Shown: positions 15,801 through 22,752 of the stretch, in pieces | How the letters are laid out: each line of letters starts with the position of its first letter | How positions within the stretch are numbered: the stretch's first letter is position 1 | Assembly: GCA_035701115.1 (NCBI GenBank) | Contig: DASSOA010000059.1 | Location: forward strand, 1 to 25,100 | DNA length: 25,100 nt | From: DASSKW01 sp035701115 | Lineage (GTDB): Bacteria; Pseudomonadota; Gammaproteobacteria; Natronospirales; REEB76 | Direction: 5' to 3' | The notes under the pieces: model-generated | Databases searched by the model: none | What the model saw: only the letters and a program-made list of their open reading frames with translations | Told to the model about the DNA's origin: nothing | Position numbers and translations under genes: made by a program

Positions 15801-15916
15801 GGCGGGAAATTCATCCGGAACGGGTGCGGTCATTGTACGGAAAGCGCGACCGTATGGGCAGGTGGGGGCAGTCAGGTTAAACTGACAGTCTTCTGGTTTA
15901 CCTGAGAGGTAACGGC

Positions 15917-16480
15917 ATGTCGGCCAGCGCGGATAATCTGGTATGGATTGATCTGGAAATGACGGGGCTCGATCCCGATCGCGACCGGATTCTCGAGATC
16001 GCCACGCTTGTTACCGATAGGGACCTCAATATTCTGGCGGAAGGCCCGGTAGTCGCCGTCCACCAGAGCGACGAAATTCTGAACGCCATGGGCGAGTGGT
16101 GCATGCGTCAGCACGGCAAATCGGGCCTTACCCTTCGGGTACGCGACAGCGCGACAGATGAAGCCGGGGCGCAACGCCTGACACTTGAATTTCTGCGCCA
16201 GTACGTCCCGCCCAACAGCTCGCCGATGTGCGGCAACAGCATCTGCCAGGATCGCCGTTTTCTCTATCGTCACATGCCCGAGCTGGAACGGTTTTTCCAC
16301 TATCGCAATCTTGATGTGAGTACATTGAAGGAACTGGCCAGACGCTGGGCACCTGCGATGCCTGCGTTCAGCAAGGAAAGTGCTCATCTGGCACTGGATG
16401 ACATCCGCGATTCGGTGGCCGAATTGCGGCATTACCGCGCCAACCTGTTTCGTGCCGAACTTTCGACCCCTTCGCCATGA
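15917..16480 (+). CDS. orn: Oligoribonuclease
   Basis: The 187-residue DEDDh 3'-5' exoribonuclease degrades di- to short oligoribonucleotides, including pGpG from c-di-GMP turnover. Catalytic residues align with E. coli Orn: Asp12 and Glu14 (WIDLEMTGL), Asp112 (ICQDRRFL), His157 and Asp162 (HLALDDIRDS). The ATG at 15917 follows a GAGAGG ribosome site. Its TGA overlaps the ATG of the next gene by four bases (ATGA), so translation is probably coupled. Divergent from the Ste24-like protease, with repeats in the shared 5' region. Confidence 0.97.
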   Translation: MSASADNLVWIDLEMTGLDPDRDRILEIATLVTDRDLNILAEGPVVAVHQSDEILNAMGEWCMRQHGKSGLTLRVRDSATDEAGAQRLTLEFLRQYVPPNSSPMCGNSICQDRRFLYRHMPELERFFHYRNLDVSTLKELARRWAPAMPAFSKESAHLALDDIRDSVAELRHYRANLFRAELSTPSP

Positions 16481-17454
16481 ATGCAATCCATCCTGACCGT
16501 TTGAATGCCGGTGACGGGCTGACGTTTGCCGATATCGAAGCGGCGGCCAGACGGCTTGCCGGCAAGGTTCGCCATACGCCGGTGATGACCGGTCCGGAAC
16601 TCGATGCCGAGCTTGACGCGTGCATCCATTTCAAATGCGAGAACTTTCAGGAAACGGGCGCCTTCAAGTTGCGGGGTGCAACCAACGCGGTCTTTTCGTT
16701 GCCGGATTCGGCGCTGCACAGCGGCGTTGCCACACATTCTTCCGGAAATCATGGCGCCGCCCTGGCACTCGCTGCACGCCGCCGCGGTGTACCGGCGTGC
16801 GTGGTCATGCCCCGCAATGCCAGCGAGTTCAAAAAGCGTGCGGTGGCCGCATACGGCGCGCAAATCATCTATTGCGAACCGACACAGCAGGGACGCGAAT
16901 CGGCGCTGTCAGAGTTCGTGAAGGATACCGGCGCGGCAGTGGTGCATCCCTACAACGATATTGCCGTCATGGCCGGACAGGGAACGGTGGCGCTGGAATT
17001 GCACCAGGCTGTCGAGCCACTCGACGTAATTCTGGCGCCGCTCGGTGGGGGCGGGTTGCTTTCCGGCACCGCCGTGGCAACGCGCAAATTGCGGCCGGGC
17101 TGCCGGATTATCGGGGTCGAGCCGCTCGGTGCCGACGATGCCTGGCGTTCGGTCAGGGCGGGCCGCATCGAGCCGGTGGCGGCACCGCAGACGGTCGCGG
17201 ACGGGTTGCGTGCGACCATTGGTCCGTTGACCTTTGCGGTAATCAGGCAACAGGTCAACGATATCGTGCGTGTGGACGATACGGCGATCGTGTCCGCCAT
17301 GCGCTACGTGTGGGAAACCATGAAAATCATCATTGAACCGTCGTCGGCCGTCGTGGTGGCTGCATTGCGCGCGCGTCTGGTCGATGTGAAAGGCCGGCGC
17401 GTGGGTGTTATTCTCAGCGGCGGCAATGTGGATCTGGATCAACTGCCGTGGTAA
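16477..17454 (+). CDS. Threonine/serine dehydratase-like fold-type II PLP enzyme
   Basis: The 325-residue PLP enzyme has the Schiff-base lysine Lys64 in GAFKLRGA, the SSGNHG loop (88-93), the phosphate-binding GGGGLLSG (191-198) and SGGN (314-317) near the cofactor pyridine nitrogen. It lacks a C-terminal ACT regulatory domain, so it is not the biosynthetic IlvA type. Catabolic threonine dehydratase, serine racemase and 3-hydroxyaspartate dehydratase share all these motifs, and I cannot separate them by eye. It overlaps orn by four bases and is followed 11 bases later by a secreted protein gene. The family is firm; the substrate is not. Confidence 0.88.
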   Translation: MNAIHPDRLNAGDGLTFADIEAAARRLAGKVRHTPVMTGPELDAELDACIHFKCENFQETGAFKLRGATNAVFSLPDSALHSGVATHSSGNHGAALALAARRRGVPACVVMPRNASEFKKRAVAAYGAQIIYCEPTQQGRESALSEFVKDTGAAVVHPYNDIAVMAGQGTVALELHQAVEPLDVILAPLGGGGLLSGTAVATRKLRPGCRIIGVEPLGADDAWRSVRAGRIEPVAAPQTVADGLRATIGPLTFAVIRQQVNDIVRVDDTAIVSAMRYVWETMKIIIEPSSAVVVAALRARLVDVKGRRVGVILSGGNVDLDQLPW

Positions 17455-17465
17455 GAGGTGCGTGC

Positions 17466-17981
17466 ATGATGCGTCGAATGATTGTGTGTTTTGCATTTAT
17501 GAGTGCGCTGGTGCCGGCCGCCGGTGTATCGGCAGCGTCTGCTTCAAAGCCGATTGACATCCGGGATCTGATGAGCGTTACCCAATTTCATCAGGCGGGT
17601 CTCGACAAGCTGACTCCGCAGGAACTGGCATCGCTGAATGCCTGGCTCAGCGGATATGTCAATGGAGCCAAGCAGGCATCCGCGGCGCCTGTAGTAGCTG
17701 CGCCGAAACCCGCCGCGCCCGATGCCTCGTTTGGCAGCGAGAGTCTGCCCAGCGCCGGTCCGCAGGAAATAACCTCGCGTTACGCGGGTGTTCTGAAAGG
17801 CTGGACCGGCGATACGGTTTTTACGCTCGAGAACGGCCAGATCTGGAAACAGGCAGGTCCGGGCTACGAATCGGACATGCGGCTGGACCATCCGGACGTA
17901 GTGATCAAGAAACTTGCATTCGGATATCTGCTGACGCTGCCGGGGCACAGCGAGACAGTATTTGTAAAACGCGTGAAGTAA
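17466..17981 (+). CDS. Exported protein of unknown function
   Basis: The 171-residue protein has a signal peptide (hydrophobic stretch MIVCFAFMSALVPAAGVSA, then ASASKP). The mature part has a helical segment VTQFHQAGLDKLTPQELASL, a Pro/Ala linker, and a C-terminal beta-rich block: GVLKGWTGDTVFTLENGQ, WKQ and VIKKLAFGYLLTL. I have seen the pattern of a GW.G.T.F.L.NGQ.W motif in uncharacterised proteobacterial proteins but know no function. The ATG at 17466 has GAGG seven bases upstream; an earlier Met at 17448 would overlap the preceding gene without a ribosome site. It lies within a tight run of genes after orn. Confidence 0.8.
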   Translation: MMRRMIVCFAFMSALVPAAGVSAASASKPIDIRDLMSVTQFHQAGLDKLTPQELASLNAWLSGYVNGAKQASAAPVVAAPKPAAPDASFGSESLPSAGPQEITSRYAGVLKGWTGDTVFTLENGQIWKQAGPGYESDMRLDHPDVVIKKLAFGYLLTLPGHSETVFVKRVK

Positions 17982-17997
17982 GCCGCGAGGCGCAAAC

Positions 17998-18501
17998 GTG
18001 ACCAGAATTTTCGTTCCGATTGTGCTGTTTTGTGCGTTGCTGACGTCAACCGGATACGCTGCCGGGCCCACGGACGCGGGCGCCGATGCGATTCTCGGCA
18101 CCTGGGTGACAGAAGGCGGCAAAGCGCACGTGGCAATTAGCCGCGCAGCCGGCGCGTATCAGGGACGCATCGTCTGGTTGAAGGAACCGGATTATCCGGT
18201 TGATGACAAGCAGGGGATGGGCGGACAAGCCAAGGTGGATCGTGAAAATCCGGACGCCGGATTGCGCAACCGGCCCATTATCGGATTGGCGCTGGTAAGT
18301 GGATTTCACTATGCCGGCGACGGCGTGTGGACCGATGGCACTATCTATGACCCCGAATCCGGCAAGACCTATCGCTGCAAAATCACGCTGCGCAAGGACG
18401 GGAGTCTGAACGTGCGCGGCTACGTGGGATTTTCGCTGTTTGGCCGCACCACTGTCTGGACGCGCCTTGCTGCAACCCCCGGGAACGCGCGGCCCAAATG
18501 A
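17998..18501 (+). CDS. Exported DUF2147-domain protein
   Basis: The 167-residue protein starts with GTG (17998), supported by GCGAGGCG upstream, and has a signal peptide ending near YAAG. The domain is recognisable from ILGTWVTEGGKAHVAI near the N-terminus, IVWLKEPDYP, and a strong C-terminal block YDPESGKTYRCKITL and LNVRGYVGFSLFGRTTVW. The DUF2147 family is periplasmic and has no established function that I know. It lies 16 bases after another exported protein and overlaps the next gene by four bases. Confidence 0.85.
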   Translation: MTRIFVPIVLFCALLTSTGYAAGPTDAGADAILGTWVTEGGKAHVAISRAAGAYQGRIVWLKEPDYPVDDKQGMGGQAKVDRENPDAGLRNRPIIGLALVSGFHYAGDGVWTDGTIYDPESGKTYRCKITLRKDGSLNVRGYVGFSLFGRTTVWTRLAATPGNARPK

Positions 18502-19118
18502 GCCGGCGCGTTCCGCTGATTCACTGGTGCCTGTTGCTGTGCTGTGTGCTGCTATTCGCGTGGTCCGGATACGCGCCGCACGACTATTTCACCTGGGTGC
18601 TGGAAACCTTTCCGGTCATGATCGGCGTGCCGTTGTTGCTGGTGACGTATTCGCGATTCCGCTTCACCACGCTCGTCTATGTATTGATCCTGCTGCACGC
18701 AAGCATACTCATGGTCGGTGGACACTACACCTATGCCCAGGTGCCGCTTTTCAACTGGATCAAGCCGGAATTCGGACTGGTTCGGAACGATTTCGACCGG
18801 GTCGGGCATTTCGCGCAGGGCTTCGTGCCCGCCCTGATCGCGCGCGAGGTGCTGCTGCGCCGCTCACCCATTCCGCGCGGTGGCTGGTTGATCTTTGCGG
18901 TACTGAGTTTCTGTCTTGCGCTGAGCGCCGCATATGAATTGCTTGAATGGGCGGTGGCCGAGGCAAGCGGCAGTCAGGCAACGGCGTTTCTTGCCACCCA
19001 GGGTGATGTCTGGGATACCCAGTGGGACATGTTCACCGCACTGATCGGTGCCATGGCCGGCATCCTGCTGATGTCACGCTGGCACGATCGTCAACTTCGG
19101 GGATTGATGTCGTTGTGA
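18498..19118 (+). CDS. YjdF/DUF2238-family inner-membrane protein
   Basis: The 206-residue protein has about six membrane segments (near residues 6-24, 36-49, 58-73, 104-118, 128-146 and 178-194). The family motifs are visible: GGHYTYAQVPLF around residue 74 and RNDFDRVGHFAQGFVPALIAR (outline; about residues 95-115), and in the second half ALSAAYELLEWAVAE and GDVWDTQWDMFTALIGA. The conserved His, Asp and Glu residues lie at membrane edges, as in E. coli YjdF. The function of the family is not known to me. Its ATG overlaps the DUF2147 stop (ATGA). A hairpin follows the gene. Confidence 0.88.
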   Translation: MSRRVPLIHWCLLLCCVLLFAWSGYAPHDYFTWVLETFPVMIGVPLLLVTYSRFRFTTLVYVLILLHASILMVGGHYTYAQVPLFNWIKPEFGLVRNDFDRVGHFAQGFVPALIAREVLLRRSPIPRGGWLIFAVLSFCLALSAAYELLEWAVAEASGSQATAFLATQGDVWDTQWDMFTALIGAMAGILLMSRWHDRQLRGLMSL

Positions 19119-19124
19119 CCCGAC

Positions 19125-19150
19125 CCGGGTGGCGGGTTGGTGCCACCCGG
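19125..19150. terminator. Hairpin between convergent YjdF-like and lipoprotein genes
   Basis: CCGGGTGGC (19125-19133) and GCCACCCGG (19142-19150) form a perfect 9-bp stem with an 8-base loop in the 49-base gap between two converging genes. It could end transcription from either side, but no T-tract follows it in either direction. Confidence 0.5.
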
Positions 19151-19167
19151 ATCGAACACAGACTTGA

Positions 19168-19431
19168 TCAGTGATTGGATGGCGGTTGGGCAGAGTCCGG
19201 CTGACTGCTGGTACTGGCCGATTCCGCCTGCTGCAACTGGGCATTGGCTTTCTGCTGCGCGGCGTCGAGCGTGCCTTGCACCTTTTTCGCTTTGTTGACG
19301 TCCTGAACATAGGAATCAAACACGGTCTTCTTTGGCGGGGCGTTGTCCTTGCTCTGCTTCGAATCGCTGCCTGAGCTGCAGGCGCCCAGAGCGAGCAACA
19401 GAAAACTCATGATGACGACGGCCTTTCTCAT
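19168..19431 (-). CDS. Small lipoprotein with a coiled-coil-like tail
   Basis: The 87-residue precursor has a lipobox LGAC with Cys18 as the lipidated residue. The mature chain starts SSGSDSKQ, then has a Lys/Ala/Gln-rich helix (VQDVNKAKKVQGTLDAAQQ) suggesting a coiled coil, and a disordered Ser/Gln/Pro tail. No named family is recognised. The ATG at 19431 is supported by GAGGGGA six bases upstream; a longer frame upstream lacks any ribosome site. It lies downstream of amrB-amrA on the same strand with an 89-base gap, so it may be separate. Confidence 0.75.
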   Translation of the reverse strand: MRKAVVIMSFLLLALGACSSGSDSKQSKDNAPPKKTVFDSYVQDVNKAKKVQGTLDAAQQKANAQLQQAESASTSSQPDSAQPPSNH

Positions 19432-19520
19432 GTCGTTCCCCTCGGGTGAATCGTAACGATGTCGATTATGCCATGCCGGCACGGCATTGGCTGGGTGTTT
19501 TGTGTGGGCGCTGGCGAAAT

Positions 19521-20090
19521 TCAGGTCCCCGCGCCGGATTCAGCGAAATGCTGGGCGCCATAGCGCAGCACGCGGATGCCGGATGGCCACGCAGCGAATG
19601 CCAGACCGGCTTTTTTCCACAGATGAGATACAAAATCCTCGGGATCAGGCAGCGTATCCCAGACGGACGGCAGAAACGTCGCGCGTCGCCTGCCGGCTTC
19701 GACAATCAGGCCATCGACCGCAGGACGCAGTTGAGCCAGAAGATCGCGATAACCCGCGACTTCGATCGGCTCGGGACTGTCGAGCACCGAGATTTCAATT
19801 TCCAGCTGCGCAACCTCGTCTGGCGTGACGGGCATAAAGCGTGGATCCCGAAAAGCTGCAGCATAGGCGTTGTGTGCGACGTCGGCATGCAGAGGGCGGA
19901 CCGGTTCAAGCGTGCCGATGCAACCCCGGAGATCGCCATTGGTTTTCAGCGTGACAAAACTGGCGCGATGTTTATGCAGCAAAACCGGCACGTCCACATC
20001 ACCGGTACGTAATTGAGCAGCCGGGTGCGCAGCTTCAATTGTCTGCCGCGCAATACCAAGCAGAACCCGCCGGTTTTCCGGGTCAAGCAT
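19521..20090 (-). CDS. amrA: AmmeMemoRadiSam system protein A (AMMECR1 domain)
   Basis: The 189-residue cytoplasmic protein matches the AMMECR1 family. Its signature DLRGCIGTLEP is at residues 53-63, followed by AHNAYAAAFRDPRFMPV and the C-terminal TFLPSVWDTLPDPEDFVSHLW stretch (about residues 138-158). The biochemical role is unknown; the human homologue is linked to a developmental syndrome. The ATG lies within the last codons of amrB (8-base overlap), so the two are translated together. With amrB and the divergent radical SAM gene it makes up the complete three-part system. Confidence 0.92.
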   Translation of the reverse strand: MLDPENRRVLLGIARQTIEAAHPAAQLRTGDVDVPVLLHKHRASFVTLKTNGDLRGCIGTLEPVRPLHADVAHNAYAAAFRDPRFMPVTPDEVAQLEIEISVLDSPEPIEVAGYRDLLAQLRPAVDGLIVEAGRRRATFLPSVWDTLPDPEDFVSHLWKKAGLAFAAWPSGIRVLRYGAQHFAESGAGT

Positions 20091-20880
20091 CGCAGATAGC
20101 CCATGCGCCGTAACCCACCACGCGGTCCTTTGGGCCGGCTGTATCGCCGGAATTCCTCAGGTCGAGACGTTCAGCCCGCAGGTGGTGCTGCCTGGCAAAC
20201 GCCAGCAGTCCATTCAATGCATACGCGCCGCAGGCCGCATCGCCGCCCAGTGGCTCATCCAGTCTTTCGATGCGCTTTGCTGTTGCGAGATCGAGTGCCT
20301 GTGCGACCGCGTAGGGATGGTAGTGACTGAGATCGGAACTGATAATGATCAATGTGTGCCCGTCATCCAGGGCTGCTTCCAGCAGGGCGCGAACGGCTTC
20401 TGCGTCGCAGGCTCCTACCACAACCGGGACCAGAGTGAAGCGCCCGATTACCGACTGCAAAAATGGCAGTTGAACCTCAATGCCGTGTTCGTCGCGATGC
20501 GCGCGGTCCGCATACATGACGCCGGGAAGCTGTGCGAGGCGTTCGATGCATGCTGTGTCCAATGGGACGTCGCCCAGGGGAGTGCGGAACTGTTGGGCCG
20601 TCGGCAAAGCCATGCCGTTCAAGGCCACACGATGCGCCGGCCCGAGTATCACGATTCGGCGAAGCGCTCCGCCAGCCGCTGCAATGCGCTGGTAAGCCCG
20701 GGCCGCGACAGGACCTGAATAAATGTAGCCGGCATGCGGGACAATTACCGCGCGAGGCGCGCGACCTGCGGCGGGGTTGTCGCGGAGCAGCGAGGCGACC
20801 GACTGGCGCAATTCTGCGGGGTCTTCGGGGTAGAACAGCCCGGCAACCGCGGCGGCACGTATAGCCTTCTGGACAGTCAT
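20083..20880 (-). CDS. amrB: AmmeMemoRadiSam system protein B (MEMO1-like)
   Basis: The 265-residue protein belongs to the MEMO1 family, with a fold like class III extradiol dioxygenases. The metal-site histidines are visible in VPHAGYIYSGP (His49) and GPAHR (His83). Later motifs include DEHGIEVQLPFLQ, ISSDLSHYHPY and RNSGDTAG near the C-terminus. The region equivalent to human MEMO1 Cys244 appears to hold SGDT, so that metal-ligand cysteine is probably absent. Human MEMO1 binds iron or copper; the role in bacteria is unknown. No ribosome site precedes the ATG at 20880, and a TACTAT element lies nine bases upstream, so the message could be leaderless. The gene is divergent from the radical SAM gene across 28 bases. 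Confidence 0.92.
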   Translation of the reverse strand: MTVQKAIRAAAVAGLFYPEDPAELRQSVASLLRDNPAAGRAPRAVIVPHAGYIYSGPVAARAYQRIAAAGGALRRIVILGPAHRVALNGMALPTAQQFRTPLGDVPLDTACIERLAQLPGVMYADRAHRDEHGIEVQLPFLQSVIGRFTLVPVVVGACDAEAVRALLEAALDDGHTLIIISSDLSHYHPYAVAQALDLATAKRIERLDEPLGGDAACGAYALNGLLAFARQHHLRAERLDLRNSGDTAGPKDRVVGYGAWAICDA

Positions 20881-20881
20881 A

Positions 20882-20895
20882 TACTAATGATAGTA
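20882..20895. promoter_or_regulatory. Inverted repeat in the amrB/amrS divergent promoter region
   Basis: TACTA-ATGA-TAGTA is a perfect 5-bp inverted repeat centred in the 28-base gap. Each direction also offers a -10-like hexamer (TATACT at 20880-20885 for the plus strand, TACTAT at 20890-20895 for the minus strand), but I could not match a good -35 to either. Confidence 0.35.
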
Positions 20896-20908
20896 CGGAG
20901 CAGGAAAC

Positions 20909-22012
20909 GTGAAGGCCGATCCGCAAACCGTGGTTGCGACTCGCTACTGGCACCGGCTGGAAGACGGCCGAATCCAGTGCGATGTCTGCCCGCGTGCGTG
21001 CAAACTGCATGAAGGGCAGCGCGGGCTGTGTTTTGTGCGCGGCTGTGAAGACGGAATCATTAAACTGTTCAGCTACGGTCGTTCCAGCGGTTTCTGCGTT
21101 GATCCGGTGGAAAAGAAACCGCTGAATCATTTTCTGCCCGGCACGCCGGTGCTTTCATTTGGAACTGCTGGCTGCAATCTTGCCTGCAAGTTCTGCCAGA
21201 ACTGGGACATGTCGAAGTCACGGGAAATGGACCGGCTCATGGACGCGGCGATGCCGGAAACACTCGCCGAGACGGCCAGATCGCTGGGTTGCGCCAGCAT
21301 TGCCTATACCTATAACGATCCGGTGATATTCATGGAATACGCCATGGACGTGGCGGATGCTGCGCGCGCCGTGGGCGTGAAATCAATCGCCGTGACGGCA
21401 GGCTATGTCGAACCGGCGCCACGCCGGGAATTTTACTCACACATGGATGCCGCCAACGTGGACCTGAAAGCGTTCACTGAGCGGTTCTATCACAGGATAT
21501 GCGGTGGGCATCTGCAACCGGTGCTGGATACCCTGCTGTATCTGAAACACGAAACGTCCGTCTGGTTTGAAATTACCACGCTGCTGATTCCCGGTGAAAA
21601 CGACTCCGACAGCGAATTGCACGCCCTGACACGCTGGGTCGCGGACGAACTGGGCGCGGATGTACCGCTGCACTTCACCGCGTTTCATCCGGACTGGAAG
21701 ATGCCGGATGTACCGGCTACACCCCCAGCAACGCTGAGCCGAGCGCGTGAAATTGCCTTGGCCAACGGGCTTCATTATTGCTACACCGGCAATGTGCACG
21801 ACCGTATCGGCGGCAGCACCTGGTGCCGGCATTGCGGTGCATTGCTGATCGAGCGCGACTGGTATGAAATCGGCGCCTGGAATCTCAGCGCCAGCGGGTG
21901 TTGCATTCAGTGCGGCAACCGGCTGCCTGGCGTGATTTTGGGAGCGCCGGGCCACTGGGGAAGGCGGCGCCAGCCGGTACGGCTGGCCGGTCATGTAAAC
22001 GGCCCGGTCTGA
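20909..22012 (+). CDS. amrS: AmmeMemoRadiSam system radical SAM enzyme
   Basis: The 367-residue enzyme has the radical SAM cluster motif C89-x3-C93-x2-C96 in GCNLACKFCQNW. It is preceded by an N-terminal four-cysteine motif (Cys24, Cys27, Cys31, Cys41: CDVCPRACKLHEGQRGLC) that could bind a second cluster or zinc. The C-terminus has a CxxC...CxxC pair (306/309 and 332/335) resembling a zinc ribbon. The family fires adenosyl-radical chemistry on an unknown substrate and occurs with AMMECR1 and MEMO1 proteins; some members were formerly called PflA-like. The start is GTG at 20909 with AGGA five bases upstream. It is divergent from amrB-amrA. Confidence 0.93.
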   Translation: MKADPQTVVATRYWHRLEDGRIQCDVCPRACKLHEGQRGLCFVRGCEDGIIKLFSYGRSSGFCVDPVEKKPLNHFLPGTPVLSFGTAGCNLACKFCQNWDMSKSREMDRLMDAAMPETLAETARSLGCASIAYTYNDPVIFMEYAMDVADAARAVGVKSIAVTAGYVEPAPRREFYSHMDAANVDLKAFTERFYHRICGGHLQPVLDTLLYLKHETSVWFEITTLLIPGENDSDSELHALTRWVADELGADVPLHFTAFHPDWKMPDVPATPPATLSRAREIALANGLHYCYTGNVHDRIGGSTWCRHCGALLIERDWYEIGAWNLSASGCCIQCGNRLPGVILGAPGHWGRRRQPVRLAGHVNGPV

Positions 22013-22018
22013 ATTGCG

Positions 22019-22048
22019 TTACAAATCCTCCGGCACAGCTGCTACCAT
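22019..22048 (+). promoter_or_regulatory. Candidate promoter of the DUF2441-like gene
   Basis: TTACAA (22019-22024) is followed after 18 bases by TACCAT (22043-22048), in the 75-base gap before the gene at 22088. The -10 lies inside the spacer of an inverted repeat (22034-22065). Read by eye only. Confidence 0.35.
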
Positions 22049-22065
22049 TGCCTGCGCCAGCTGTG
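22034..22065. repeat. 8-bp inverted repeat around the presumed promoter
   Basis: CACAGCTG (22034-22041) and its exact reverse complement CAGCTGTG (22058-22065) are separated by 16 bases; the half-site centres are 24 bases apart. Each arm contains the palindrome CAGCTG. It could be a paired operator or a hairpin in the message from amrS; no T-run follows it. Confidence 0.7.
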
Positions 22066-22087
22066 GGCAAAAGGGTTTGTTGCCGTC

Positions 22088-22729
22088 ATGCATATCGAGA
22101 ATCAGAAGTTCTATCACATCCACAAGCACAACTCGCCGAAGTGGTTCGAGGGGGCGACGTTCAGCTTTGGCCAGGAACCCAACAATTCCTGGCGTGCCTT
22201 CGAGGTCGCGCGGCGCGGCATCACGAATCCGGAAACCAACGACGTTTATACCGTCGATCTGGTCGCATTCAGGGCGCTTGCTGTGTATCGCAAGTCGGGC
22301 AAGAAAGACCCGCGTCTTAATTTCTATCACTATGACCCGGTCAAAACCCTGGCGGAAACTCTCGATAGCCTGTTTCTGGCTACCCGTGTGGTGCGTGAAC
22401 TCATTTTCGAGGATGTTCGCCGCCAGATGTTTGCGTCACTGCCGTCGCGCGCAAGCTGCGTGTGGCTGATTCCGGAAAGCGACAAAGCGGTCCGGTTCTG
22501 GCTTGACAACATGCGCGGTGAAAACAAGAAGATATTCCGGGTCAACGCCACCGGCGAACTGCATCGTGCACCACAGCAGGTTGTGATGGGCGATACGATT
22601 TCGATCAGTGAATGGCGCAAGCGCGCAATGGACTACTGGAACGGCGTGGACACCGAATCCTATGACGACGAGCTGATACTGAACGGCGACATCGAGATTC
22701 TGGAAGAAGTACCCCTCAGCAATTTCTGA
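22088..22729 (+). CDS. DUF2441-like protein, possibly of ADP-ribosyltransferase fold
   Basis: The 213-residue cytoplasmic protein has an N-terminal YHIHKHNSPKWFEGATF segment (9-25), a central helix pair ATRVVRELIFEDVRRQMF (98-115), the LPSRASCVW motif (118-126), then LIPESDKAVRFWLDNM, and ends EILEEVPLSNF. The xREL.FE.vR...lPSR...W......A..fW pattern is that of DUF2441 proteins, which I recall as related to the ADP-ribosyltransferase superfamily; no activity is established to my knowledge. The ATG has no close ribosome site (AAGGG about 11 bases upstream). It follows the AmrS gene by 75 bases in the same direction and converges on an aldehyde dehydrogenase. The family call is moderately sure, the function unknown. 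Confidence 0.65.
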   Translation: MHIENQKFYHIHKHNSPKWFEGATFSFGQEPNNSWRAFEVARRGITNPETNDVYTVDLVAFRALAVYRKSGKKDPRLNFYHYDPVKTLAETLDSLFLATRVVRELIFEDVRRQMFASLPSRASCVWLIPESDKAVRFWLDNMRGENKKIFRVNATGELHRAPQQVVMGDTISISEWRKRAMDYWNGVDTESYDDELILNGDIEILEEVPLSNF

Positions 22730-22752
22730 CCTCGCCGGTCGGGAATTTGCGA

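Noticed and set aside
1374..18200. Similar near-palindromes reading CCGGAT(A/T)ATCCGG in mlaA and in the DUF2147 gene
   Set aside because: Both lie inside genes where they encode Pro-Asp-Tyr-Pro peptides, and two copies far apart do not make a repeat family.
9789..19530. Shared 11-mer TTCAGGTCCCC near the dnaX promoter and at the end of amrA
   Set aside because: Two copies of one short word, one of them in coding sequence, are compatible with chance; no extended similarity surrounds them.
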